From Chitinophagaceae bacterium (GTDB taxonomy: Bacteria > Bacteroidota > Bacteroidia > Chitinophagales > Chitinophagaceae): a stretch of 13,375 bases of DNA. Under the pieces are notes generated by a model that was not told where the DNA came from, did no database searches, and was given only the letters and a program-made list of their open reading frames with translations. Of the stretch, positions 1-6,025 are shown piece by piece. The DNA is taken from positions 1-13,375 of the forward strand of contig CANKNL010000055.1 of assembly GCA_947483345.1 (NCBI GenBank), written 5' to 3'. The translations under genes were made by a program, and so were the position numbers. Numbering within the stretch: the stretch's first letter is position 1; each line of letters starts with the position of its first letter.

Positions 1-167
1 ATATCTTCCAGTTCTTCTATTTGCATGGATTGTATTTTACCCAATGAAACCAGTGTACCCCCGATATTAAATTCGGCATGTTCAAAAGGTTCTCTTACAT
101 CAACCAGGTTGATGGTTTCCCCTGCATCCAAACGTGCTTTTATTTCTTCTGCTGACGTGCTTATCAT
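1..167 (-). CDS. Rhodanese-like domain protein (partial, C-terminus beyond window)
   Basis: The minus-strand frame starts at ATG 165-167 and stays open to the window edge, giving the first 55 residues. It begins MISTSAEEIKARLDAG and continues into INLVDVREPFEHAEFNIGG. The pattern helix, then (L/V)(V/I)DVRE..E(F/H)..(G/A)HI.G is the hallmark of the rhodanese fold's first half. The catalytic-loop Cys would lie beyond the window, so active sulfurtransferase and inactive rhodanese cannot be told apart. Its ATG overlaps the TGA of the PASTA gene by 4 nt (ATGA, 164-167), so it is very likely translationally coupled to ddl and the PASTA gene. A cytoplasmic location is inferred from the lack of a signal peptide. 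The full length is unknown. Confidence 0.85.
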   Translation of the reverse strand, partial: MISTSAEEIKARLDAGETINLVDVREPFEHAEFNIGGTLVSLGKIQSMQIEELED

Positions 168-976
168 GGCTCTTTTTTAATGATGGGTAACGAATCAATG
201 ACCAGTTTCATCTCCTGCGATATCCAGATATCCATCAGTTGTCCGGATTGTATTAAAATAATTTTTTTCTCCATATCAAAGCGGTCGGGCCTTTGCTGTA
301 TCACAAAGGCCGATGCGGTATCCGTTATTTTGCCTTCGCCAATTACAGCGCCGATATTAATGCCACTGGCCTCCAGATAAGACTTCGCTTCGGCATAGGT
401 CATACCGATTAAGGCCGGCACAGGAATTTGTTCATTTTGCAATCCGCCTCCAATAATTAAATCGATACGGCTGCCCCATTGAATTTTTGTTTTTTCGGCA
501 ATGCGCACACCCTTATATTTTTGTTCTAAAACCGACCCTATCATAAAATCGGGGCGGTAACTGGTATCGCCCAGTTTTAAATGATTGCGCTCAAGCAGCC
601 TGATGGCAAAAGCCAGGTTTTGGCCTTCCAGCATGGGCATATCCAGCATGGGTGGTATATACCTGTTAACGGTTATAAAAACAGTACGGTTTATTTTTAC
701 GGTAGCATTGGGGTCGGGTAATTGTTTTAAAACAACGCCAATTTTGGCGGTATCTGTAAAAACAGAATCCTGAATATAAACATCAAATCCCTGTTTTTCT
801 AATAACAAAATGGCGTCTTTGGTTTTTAAACCGGTAACAGCAGGCACTTTTAAATAGTCACCGTGTTTGGTTATCCAGCCCAGCATTTTTAATACCAAAA
901 ATAAAAACAGCAATCCCATAACAAAGGCTGCCAGTAGATTTACCCAAAAAGGTTTATTAGTAATGAATGTAAACAC
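164..976 (-). CDS. Membrane-anchored PASTA domain protein (three PASTA repeats, no kinase)
   Basis: This 270-residue protein has a short cytoplasmic N-terminus, one hydrophobic segment (about residues 11-34) and three PASTA-type repeats at about 40-104, 110-177 and 183-254. Each repeat opens with a VP/MP..G motif (VPAVTG, MPMLEG, VPALIG), has a helix of the type AI.LLE..G, and closes with a strand pair. PASTA domains bind muropeptides or unlinked peptidoglycan in Ser/Thr kinases and PBPs of Gram-positive bacteria. In Bacteroidota they also occur, as here, without a kinase or transpeptidase, and their role is poorly defined. The start is GTG at 974-976, chosen because MFTFITNKPFW directly precedes the membrane helix and no nearby ATG fits. 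It lies 31 nt after ddl and overlaps the rhodanese-like gene by 4 nt, so the three genes probably form one transcript. The repeats should face the periplasm, which is inferred from the anchor. Confidence 0.88.
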   Translation of the reverse strand: MFTFITNKPFWVNLLAAFVMGLLFLFLVLKMLGWITKHGDYLKVPAVTGLKTKDAILLLEKQGFDVYIQDSVFTDTAKIGVVLKQLPDPNATVKINRTVFITVNRYIPPMLDMPMLEGQNLAFAIRLLERNHLKLGDTSYRPDFMIGSVLEQKYKGVRIAEKTKIQWGSRIDLIIGGGLQNEQIPVPALIGMTYAEAKSYLEASGINIGAVIGEGKITDTASAFVIQQRPDRFDMEKKIILIQSGQLMDIWISQEMKLVIDSLPIIKKEP

Positions 977-1007
977 GCTGTTTATTTATGATTATAATTG
1001 TTTTGTT

Positions 1008-1997
1008 TTAATGCTGTTGATTAAAGCATTCGTCGAGTAAAGCCGAATAAAATGTTTTTAATGTCCAGCCCATGGCCACTACCTGCTGGGGAACCAAACT
1101 CGCATCACTTTGCCCCGGCACCGTATTTATTTCGAGCATGTAAGGTAACTGCTGATCGGTATCATAAATAAAATCAATTCTAACAATACCCTTACAATTA
1201 AAAACAGAATAGGCTTTTCGGGCTTCGGCTCTTATTTGTTCCGCTATAGATTCATCAATATTGGCCGGCGTTATTTCCTCACTTGCGCCTTCATATTTTG
1301 CTTCAAAATCAAAAAATTCATTTTTAGCAATGATCTCTGTAATGGGTAAAGCTATCACTTCTCCCTTTGAAATAAAAACACCAATTGTTAATTCTCTTCC
1401 TTTTATGAATTCTTCAACCAAAACCTGTTCATCTTCTTCAAAAGCTTTATCCAGGGCAGCTTGTAAGGTATCAGCTGTTTTTACTTTACTCATGCCAATG
1501 CTGCTGCCGCCATTATTTGGCTTTACAAAAACCGGTAATTTCAAGCTGGTTAAAATCTCATCCGGACTAACCGGCAGATGTTTAAAAAGATGAACCGATT
1601 TAGCCACATGCATGCCTGCAAATGCAGCTACAGCAACGGTATAGCGTTTATTAAATGTTAATGCAGAAGTAGCGGTATCACAAGATGTATAGGGTATCTG
1701 CAAGGTATCAAAATAGCCTTGCAGTTTTCCATCTTCACCCGGGGTGCCATGCAACCCTACCAAAACAGCATCAAACTGTATTTTTTTTTCGCCAACGGTA
1801 ATGCTGAAATCATTTTTATCAACCGGCCATATTCCGCCATCCGGGGCCAGGTAATTCCAGCCCGCCGGATTAATATCAATTTTATAAGTTTCCCATTTTT
1901 CTGTATCCAGGTTTTTTTCAATGGCTGTTGCACTTTTATAAGAGATCACAGCTTCCCCGGAATATCCACCCGTAATTAAGGCTATTTTTTTCTTCAT
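1008..1997 (-). CDS. ddl: D-alanine--D-alanine ligase
   Basis: This ATP-grasp enzyme joins two D-alanines to make the dipeptide end of the peptidoglycan precursor in the cytoplasm. Its 329 residues are close to the family norm. Visible family motifs are GGYSGE (Glu15 equivalent to E. coli DdlB Glu15), HGTPGEDG at 83-90, VFVKPNNGGSSIG at 156-168 (ATP-grasp Lys and glycine-rich loop), EEFIKGRE at 195-202, FEAKY at 231-235, RID at 273-275, LEINTVPG at 288-295 (metal ligands Glu289 and Asn291) and SLVP at 300-303. Lys234-Tyr235 match E. coli Lys215-Tyr216, which favours D-Ala over D-lactate as second substrate. It heads the minus-strand cluster with the PASTA and rhodanese-like genes. The only promoter-like site is weak: TATATTTC at 2029-2036, one base off TAnnTTTG and without a clear -33 element. 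Confidence 0.96.
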   Translation of the reverse strand: MKKKIALITGGYSGEAVISYKSATAIEKNLDTEKWETYKIDINPAGWNYLAPDGGIWPVDKNDFSITVGEKKIQFDAVLVGLHGTPGEDGKLQGYFDTLQIPYTSCDTATSALTFNKRYTVAVAAFAGMHVAKSVHLFKHLPVSPDEILTSLKLPVFVKPNNGGSSIGMSKVKTADTLQAALDKAFEEDEQVLVEEFIKGRELTIGVFISKGEVIALPITEIIAKNEFFDFEAKYEGASEEITPANIDESIAEQIRAEARKAYSVFNCKGIVRIDFIYDTDQQLPYMLEINTVPGQSDASLVPQQVVAMGWTLKTFYSALLDECFNQQH

Positions 1998-2111
1998 TCG
2001 ATTGTGTCAGGTTGTTTTACAAAGAAACGAAATATACATGGCTGATTATTGATCCGGTTTGTTCGCGGGTATTTTTATTTGGATTTAACATTTTATAAAG
2101 AGCTGCTGTGC

Positions 2112-2591
2112 TTACTGCCCCAATTTATTATCCCCAATGCCTTCGTTACCACTATCTAAAACATATTTCCAGATGCCTTTTATATCTTTTTTCCAGATGC
2201 TTACATAAGTACCATAAATGATCGTATCTTTTTTTGAAGGCCTGAGTGCGTATATCCCAAAGGTATAGCCCAGTTCCCCCGATTTTGCGATTGCCCCGTT
2301 TCGGGGTTCCCAGCTTAATGTATAATCTGAATCATTTTGCTGAATAAGAAAATCGATGGCATCGGCGCCGGCAATGGGTAATCTGTTGGGGCGAAGCAAA
2401 ACACCATTACTATCGAGATAGTCTATAAAAGCGGCCTTCATACCTTTTTCTTCACTCATTTTCGAAAAGGCCCTGTCGGTATTCATCAGATCCATTTTGG
2501 CAAATGCATCGGCCTGAAGTTCTTTTTTACCATAATTTTTACAGGATACCATCAGCACAAGCGCCATTAAACTAAATAGAATTTTATTCAT
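2112..2591 (-). CDS. Small lipoprotein, SnoaL/DUF4440-like
   Basis: This 159-residue protein begins with a typical lipoprotein signal: MNK, a hydrophobic core, then LMVSC with the lipidated Cys at residue 17. After a short linker comes a helix with DRAFSKMSEEKGMKAAF and then DYLDSNGVLLRPN. Later segments are TLSWEP, GELGYTFGIYAL, YGTYVSIWKKD and WKYVLDSGN. This order of an N-terminal helix, a 'D.AF...S...G...AF..Y...D' signature and a C-terminal Y...W....G.W....D sheet resembles the NTF2-like SnoaL/DUF4440 family as seen in Bacteroidota. Members are small cone-shaped domains with varied or unknown function, so no enzyme activity is assigned. Periplasmic attachment to a membrane is inferred from the lipobox. 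It is separated from the upstream ferredoxin by a terminator and from ddl by 114 nt, so it may have its own promoter, though none is convincing. Confidence 0.8.
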   Translation of the reverse strand: MNKILFSLMALVLMVSCKNYGKKELQADAFAKMDLMNTDRAFSKMSEEKGMKAAFIDYLDSNGVLLRPNRLPIAGADAIDFLIQQNDSDYTLSWEPRNGAIAKSGELGYTFGIYALRPSKKDTIIYGTYVSIWKKDIKGIWKYVLDSGNEGIGDNKLGQ

Positions 2592-2620
2592 GCTACAATG
2601 TAATAAATTAAGACGGAACT

Positions 2621-2655
2621 AAAAAAGGCGAAAGTATTATTAAAATACCTTCGCC
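2621..2655 (-). terminator. Intrinsic terminator downstream of the ferredoxin gene
   Basis: Read on the minus strand, GGCGAA and GTATT arms (2650-2655, 2644-2648) pair with 2627-2632 and 2634-2638 with one internal mismatch (2633/2649) and a 5-nt loop. Six T residues follow directly (complement of the A run at 2621-2626). A stem with a U tract on the minus-strand side fits termination of the ferredoxin transcript about 120 nt after its stop. It also insulates the lipoprotein gene, which starts at 2591. The 2656-2777 stretch between holds no recognisable gene. Confidence 0.75.
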
Positions 2656-2777
2656 CTGTTGCAGCACCTATCAACTGCCTGTATCAGATCTTACAACCTA
2701 TATCAATATAAAAAATAAGGCACACAGAAAATGAGGAAATCTAATCTGATTTCTCCGGCACTCATTCAGTAACAAAT

Positions 2778-3125
2778 CTAAATGTGCATTTTATCTTTCT
2801 TAGCCACCAAACCATCTACGGTTTCTACATAAAGTTCATCAGGCACACAACAATCTACCGGGCAAACAGCCGCACATTGTGGTTCTTCATGAAACCCCTG
2901 ACACTCGGTACACTTATTAGGTGTAATATAATACACATCCATGCTAACCGGAGATTGACGCTGATCAGCATCAACCTGTGTGCCATCCATTAAAGTAAAC
3001 ATCCCTTTAACAGTGGTACCATCAGATACAGCCCATTCAACACCACCTTCATAAATAGCGTTATTAGGACACTCGGGCTCGCAAGCACCGCAGTTTATAC
3101 ATTCTTCTGTAATTTTAATAGCCAT
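2778..3125 (-). CDS. Ferredoxin, 2x[4Fe-4S] type
   Basis: This soluble electron carrier of 115 residues has two cysteine clusters. The first is CINCGACEPECP (Cys9, 12, 15, 19), the classic CxxCxxCxxxCP of a [4Fe-4S] ferredoxin. The second is CTECQGFHEEPQCAAVCP (Cys72, 75, 84, 88), where an 8-residue insert separates the second and third cysteines, followed by an extra Cys pair at 92-93. The insert-bearing second motif is the feature of the Allochromatium/YfhL-like 2[4Fe-4S] group. The roughly 50-residue linker between clusters (WAVSDGTTVKGMFTLMDG) is longer than in minimal ferredoxins. The start is ATG at 3123-3125 and the stop is TAG. The gene is divergent from the acyl-CoA reductase and shares a 59-nt control region with it. 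A functional link, such as electron supply to lipid metabolism, is only inferred from that arrangement. Confidence 0.93.
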   Translation of the reverse strand: MAIKITEECINCGACEPECPNNAIYEGGVEWAVSDGTTVKGMFTLMDGTQVDADQRQSPVSMDVYYITPNKCTECQGFHEEPQCAAVCPVDCCVPDELYVETVDGLVAKKDKMHI

Positions 3126-3131
3126 CTATCG

Positions 3132-3139
3132 TAATTTTG
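3132..3139 (+). promoter_or_regulatory. Candidate -7 promoter element of the acyl-CoA reductase gene
   Basis: TAATTTTG matches the Bacteroidota -7 consensus TAnnTTTG exactly. It lies 45 nt before the ATG at 3185 on the coding strand. No good -33 TTTG is seen at the expected distance upstream, which lowers confidence. Its last base is also the first base of the palindrome at 3139-3150. Confidence 0.5.
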
Positions 3140-3160
3140 ATTGTACAATCTCCATATGGA
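3139..3160. promoter_or_regulatory. Two abutting perfect palindromes, candidate operator
   Basis: GATTGTACAATC (3139-3150) and TCCATATGGA (3151-3160) are each perfectly self-complementary and touch without a spacer. They sit in the 59-nt gap between the divergent ferredoxin and acyl-CoA reductase genes. They directly follow a TAnnTTTG element, which is where transcription would start. This placement suits binding by a dimeric repressor or two half-site dimers. No regulator gene is nearby to suggest the ligand, and the sequences do not match an operator I recognise. Confidence 0.4.
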
Positions 3161-3184
3161 AATCAGGTGCAATTTAATAAAAAC

Positions 3185-4183
3185 ATGATGAATCTACAAA
3201 AACGAATTGACATATTACAGCGCTTACAAATATATTTACAGTCGGATAATGCAGAATGGCAAACGATAAAAACAAAAGCCTCTTATCATAATGGCTGGTT
3301 TATCCTGCCTTTTATCAACCTGGCCATAGATACCATCTGTTCTGAATTTCTACAGAAAGAAAAATTAGAAAAATGGGTAACCCATTATCATTTGGATGAT
3401 CAAATAGGCGGTAAAAATATAGGTATTGTTATGGCGGGTAATATCCCGCTGGTAGGCTTTCATGATTTTTTATGTGTGTTTATCAGCGGTCATCAACAAA
3501 CCATTAAATTATCTTCAAAAGATGATATCCTTTTAAAGCACCTGGTAGAGACCATGCTAAGCTGGGAACCCGATTTAGCAAACCATGTATCGTTTGCCGA
3601 ATTGCTTAAAGGTTGTGATGCTTATATTGCTACGGGCAGCAATAATTCGGCCCTTTATTTTGAACAATATTTTTCGAAGTATCCCCATATCATTCGCCGT
3701 AACCGCACCGCTGTAGCCATTTTAACCGGTACAGAAACAACGGACCAATTAGATCTTTTAGCAGATGATGTGCACCAGTATTTTGGATTGGGCTGCAGAA
3801 ATGTGACTAAATTAGTTGTGCCTTTTGGATATGATTTTGTGCCCTTACTAAGGGCCTTTGATCAATATAAATATTTTGAAGATCACCATAAATTTAAAAA
3901 TAATTACGACTACCAACTCTCTATTGCCTTATTAAATAATATTTTTTATATGACAAACGGCAGTACCTTATTGCTTGAAAATGAGGCTTTTTTTACAGCC
4001 ATCAGTCAGCTCAATTATAGTTTTTATAAAGATGAAAAAACCGTCATTGAACAATTACAGGGCCATGACAGCATACAATGTATTTGTGGTGATTATGGCA
4101 TACCTTTCGGACAGGCACAAAAACCATCATTAATGGACTATGCAGATGGCGTGGATACCATGCAGTTTTTATTAACTTTATAA
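3185..4183 (+). CDS. Acyl-CoA reductase, LuxC-like
   Basis: The protein resembles the LuxC/acyl-CoA reductase branch of the aldehyde dehydrogenase superfamily, which reduces long-chain acyl groups on CoA to fatty aldehydes with NAD(P)H. Counting from the second Met (3188) it has 331 residues. It opens MNLQKRIDILQRL. It carries GIVMAGNIPLVGFHDF at about 79-94 (nucleotide-binding region), YIATGSNNSALYFEQYF at about 146-162, and YFGLGCRNVTKL at about 198-209, where Cys203 is the likely thioester-forming nucleophile. PFINLAIDTI near 41-50 and GIPFGQAQKPSLMDYADGVD near the C-terminus match the Bacteroidota form. ATG 3185 and ATG 3188 are adjacent alternatives. The upstream in-frame TTG (3137) overlaps the -7 element and is rejected. 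It has no signal peptide, so it is cytoplasmic. The physiological acyl substrate is unknown. Confidence 0.85.
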   Translation: MMNLQKRIDILQRLQIYLQSDNAEWQTIKTKASYHNGWFILPFINLAIDTICSEFLQKEKLEKWVTHYHLDDQIGGKNIGIVMAGNIPLVGFHDFLCVFISGHQQTIKLSSKDDILLKHLVETMLSWEPDLANHVSFAELLKGCDAYIATGSNNSALYFEQYFSKYPHIIRRNRTAVAILTGTETTDQLDLLADDVHQYFGLGCRNVTKLVVPFGYDFVPLLRAFDQYKYFEDHHKFKNNYDYQLSIALLNNIFYMTNGSTLLLENEAFFTAISQLNYSFYKDEKTVIEQLQGHDSIQCICGDYGIPFGQAQKPSLMDYADGVDTMQFLLTL

Positions 4184-4222
4184 CCTCACCCCCATCCCCT
4201 CACCCTTCAGGAGAGGGGTGAA
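4184..4222. repeat. C-rich REP-like intergenic inverted repeat
   Basis: Directly after the reductase TAA is a stretch beginning CCTCACCCCCATCCCCTC and ending GAGAGGGGTGAA. CCCCTC (4196-4201) can pair with GAGGGG (4213-4218). In alternative registers CACCCC (4187-4192) pairs with GGGGTG (4215-4220), and TCACCC (4200-4205) with GGGTGA (4216-4221). Elements of this composition are dispersed between genes in many bacterial genomes and behave as REP-like repeats. No T tract follows, so it is not a standard intrinsic terminator. The remaining 4223-4433 is AT-rich, with no supported gene, RNA or TAnnTTTG promoter. Confidence 0.55.
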
Positions 4223-4433
4223 TCGAAGAAATTAGCGAAGATGAAAACGTGGAGATATTGCTTTTCTCTATCTACGAAATCCTTCCTAATTAATTGTTAA
4301 AGATGGTATTTAATAAATAACATTTTGTCAGGCTGTTGTTATTTTGCAAATCAGGCACAGGAGTTGATGACACAAAATAAGCCTTTAAAAAAAACATTTT
4401 AAAAAAATTGTTGAACTAAAAAAACTTAGAAAA

Positions 4434-5972
4434 ATGAAATGGAAGCAAATTGTATTCACCATGGCGATCAGTGTAGTAACTACCCTTGCTGTGATATGGG
4501 GTTACGGAACTTTTATTAAAAAAAATAATACCTATGCCGGTCAGTTAAATGGATTTATGCCGGCCAATTATAAATATGCAGGATTATCCGAAGGTAATAA
4601 CGCTCCCGGCAATACGCTTGATTTTACCATTCCAGCAGAAGCCGCCACACCTGCCGTTGTGCACATTAAAACCAAAACAAATGCCAAACAGGTAAATAAC
4701 AATTTACCCAAAAAACAACCCAACAACCCATTCAGTGATTTGTTTGATGACGACATGATGAGCCAGTTATTTGGTGGCCGGGGAAGAGGCGTTATACCCG
4801 AACAAAGAGCCAGTGGTTCTGGTGTGATCATCAGCGATGATGGATACATTGTAACCAATAACCATGTGGTGGAAAATGCAGATGAAATTACCGTTACCCT
4901 CAGTAATAAAAAAACCTATAAAGCAAAAGTTATTGGTACCGATGCCGCCTACGACCTGTCGGTAATTAAAATTGAAGCAGCGGGCTTACCATTTTTAATT
5001 TATGGCAATTCCGATGATGTAAAAATCGGGCAATGGGTTCTGGCCATTGGTTATCCTTTAAATTTAGAAACAACGGTAACCGCAGGTATCGTTAGTGCCA
5101 AAGCCAGAACACTGGGATTGAATAAAGATAAAAACGGTGACGCAAGAGCCGGCGTGGAATCCTTTATACAAACTGATGCCGCTGTAAATATGGGTAACAG
5201 TGGCGGGGCCCTCATCAACACCGATGGCAAACTGATTGGCGTTAATTCTGCCATCGCTTCGCCCACCGGCTATTATTCTGGTTATTCTTATGCCATCCCT
5301 GTTAATATTGTAAAAAAAGTGATTGATGATCTGATCAAATTTGGCACCGTACAACGCGGTTTTTTAGGCGTAAGCTTTGTAAATGCCAGTGATTATAATG
5401 ATGACGAAAAAAAGAAGCAGGGTATTCCTTTAGGCGCCGAAGGCATTTATGTATCTGATGTACCAACTGATGGTGGTGCGTATGAAGCCGGTATCCGCAA
5501 AGGCGATATCCTTAAAAAGATAAACGGTAAAGAAATTTACAGTGGTGCAGAAATGCAGGGACTGATTAGCCGTCAGAAACCGGGCGATAAACTACCGGTT
5601 ACCTATTTAAGAAATGGTAAAGAAAATACCGTTCAGGTTACCTTAAAAAACAAGGCAGGCAATTACGATATTGTGAAAGCAGAAGCCGTATTAGAATCAC
5701 TGGGTGCCGATTTTACAACCCTTGACCCCAAAAAAGCCAGAGACTATGGCGTTGCCGGAGGCGTTATTGTTAAAAGAATAAATGAGGGCGCATTGTACGA
5801 CCAAACGAGAATGAAGGACGGCTTTATTATTTTAAAAGTAAATGATAAAGAAGTTAAGAGTGTAGAGGAGATGAAAACGGCAGTAGGTACTAATAAAACA
5901 ATTACCATCAGTGGATTTTATCCCGGCTATGATGGGTTGTATGAATACCCCATTTCATTAGAAGCTCAATAA
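4434..5972 (+). CDS. HtrA/DegQ-family serine protease with two PDZ domains
   Basis: This 512-residue periplasmic quality-control protease degrades misfolded envelope proteins. Residues 5-26 form a hydrophobic N-terminal segment (signal anchor or uncleaved signal). The trypsin-like domain spans about 70-300, with all three catalytic residues visible: His144 in TNNHVVENAD, Asp174 in DAAYDLSVIKI and Ser256 in NMGNSGGAL. A Gly/Asp-rich loop at about 92-120, between the first strand and the catalytic core, resembles the variable LA loop. PDZ1 is at about 309-404, opening with RGFLGVSF (peptide-binding loop). PDZ2 is at about 418-495. Length and layout fit the Do/DegP/DegQ group, so it probably forms trimers or larger cages. 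The ATG at 4434 directly precedes the MKWKQ...hydrophobic signal. It is transcribed alone and ends at a strong terminator 17 nt after the stop. Stress regulation is plausible from the family but not visible here. Confidence 0.95.
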   Translation: MKWKQIVFTMAISVVTTLAVIWGYGTFIKKNNTYAGQLNGFMPANYKYAGLSEGNNAPGNTLDFTIPAEAATPAVVHIKTKTNAKQVNNNLPKKQPNNPFSDLFDDDMMSQLFGGRGRGVIPEQRASGSGVIISDDGYIVTNNHVVENADEITVTLSNKKTYKAKVIGTDAAYDLSVIKIEAAGLPFLIYGNSDDVKIGQWVLAIGYPLNLETTVTAGIVSAKARTLGLNKDKNGDARAGVESFIQTDAAVNMGNSGGALINTDGKLIGVNSAIASPTGYYSGYSYAIPVNIVKKVIDDLIKFGTVQRGFLGVSFVNASDYNDDEKKKQGIPLGAEGIYVSDVPTDGGAYEAGIRKGDILKKINGKEIYSGAEMQGLISRQKPGDKLPVTYLRNGKENTVQVTLKNKAGNYDIVKAEAVLESLGADFTTLDPKKARDYGVAGGVIVKRINEGALYDQTRMKDGFIILKVNDKEVKSVEEMKTAVGTNKTITISGFYPGYDGLYEYPISLEAQ

Positions 5973-5988
5973 ATTAACAAGTCTTTTT

Positions 5989-6023
5989 AAAAGAGGGCAA
6001 CACATATGTTGCCCTCTTTTTTT
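5989..6023. terminator. Strong terminator shared by convergent htrA-like and amylase genes
   Basis: AAAAGAGGGCAACA (5989-6002) and TGTTGCCCTCTTTT (6007-6020) form a perfect 14-bp stem around a 4-nt loop (CATA). Seven T residues run from 6017 to 6023 on the plus strand, and four A residues at the left arm give a short T run on the minus strand. It lies between the protease stop (5972) and the stop of the convergent glycosidase gene (6026), so it probably ends both transcripts and is strongest for the protease. Confidence 0.9.
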
Positions 6024-6025
6024 GA

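Noticed and set aside
1291..1305. Possible D-Ala-D-Lac ligase (vancomycin-resistance type) on the basis of the EFFDFEAKY segment
   Set aside because: The residue equivalent to E. coli DdlB Tyr216 is Tyr235, which is conserved along with the preceding Lys. The Phe changes fall at neighbouring, non-diagnostic positions.
3137..3184. In-frame upstream extension of the acyl-CoA reductase from a TTG at 3137
   Set aside because: The TTG is part of a TAnnTTTG promoter element, and the extension would encode the palindromes. The MNLQKRI start at 3185/3188 fits the family.
4241..4300. 19-codon open frame (ATG 4241) in the gap before the protease gene
   Set aside because: It is very short, has no promoter or coding signal, and lies next to a REP-like element.
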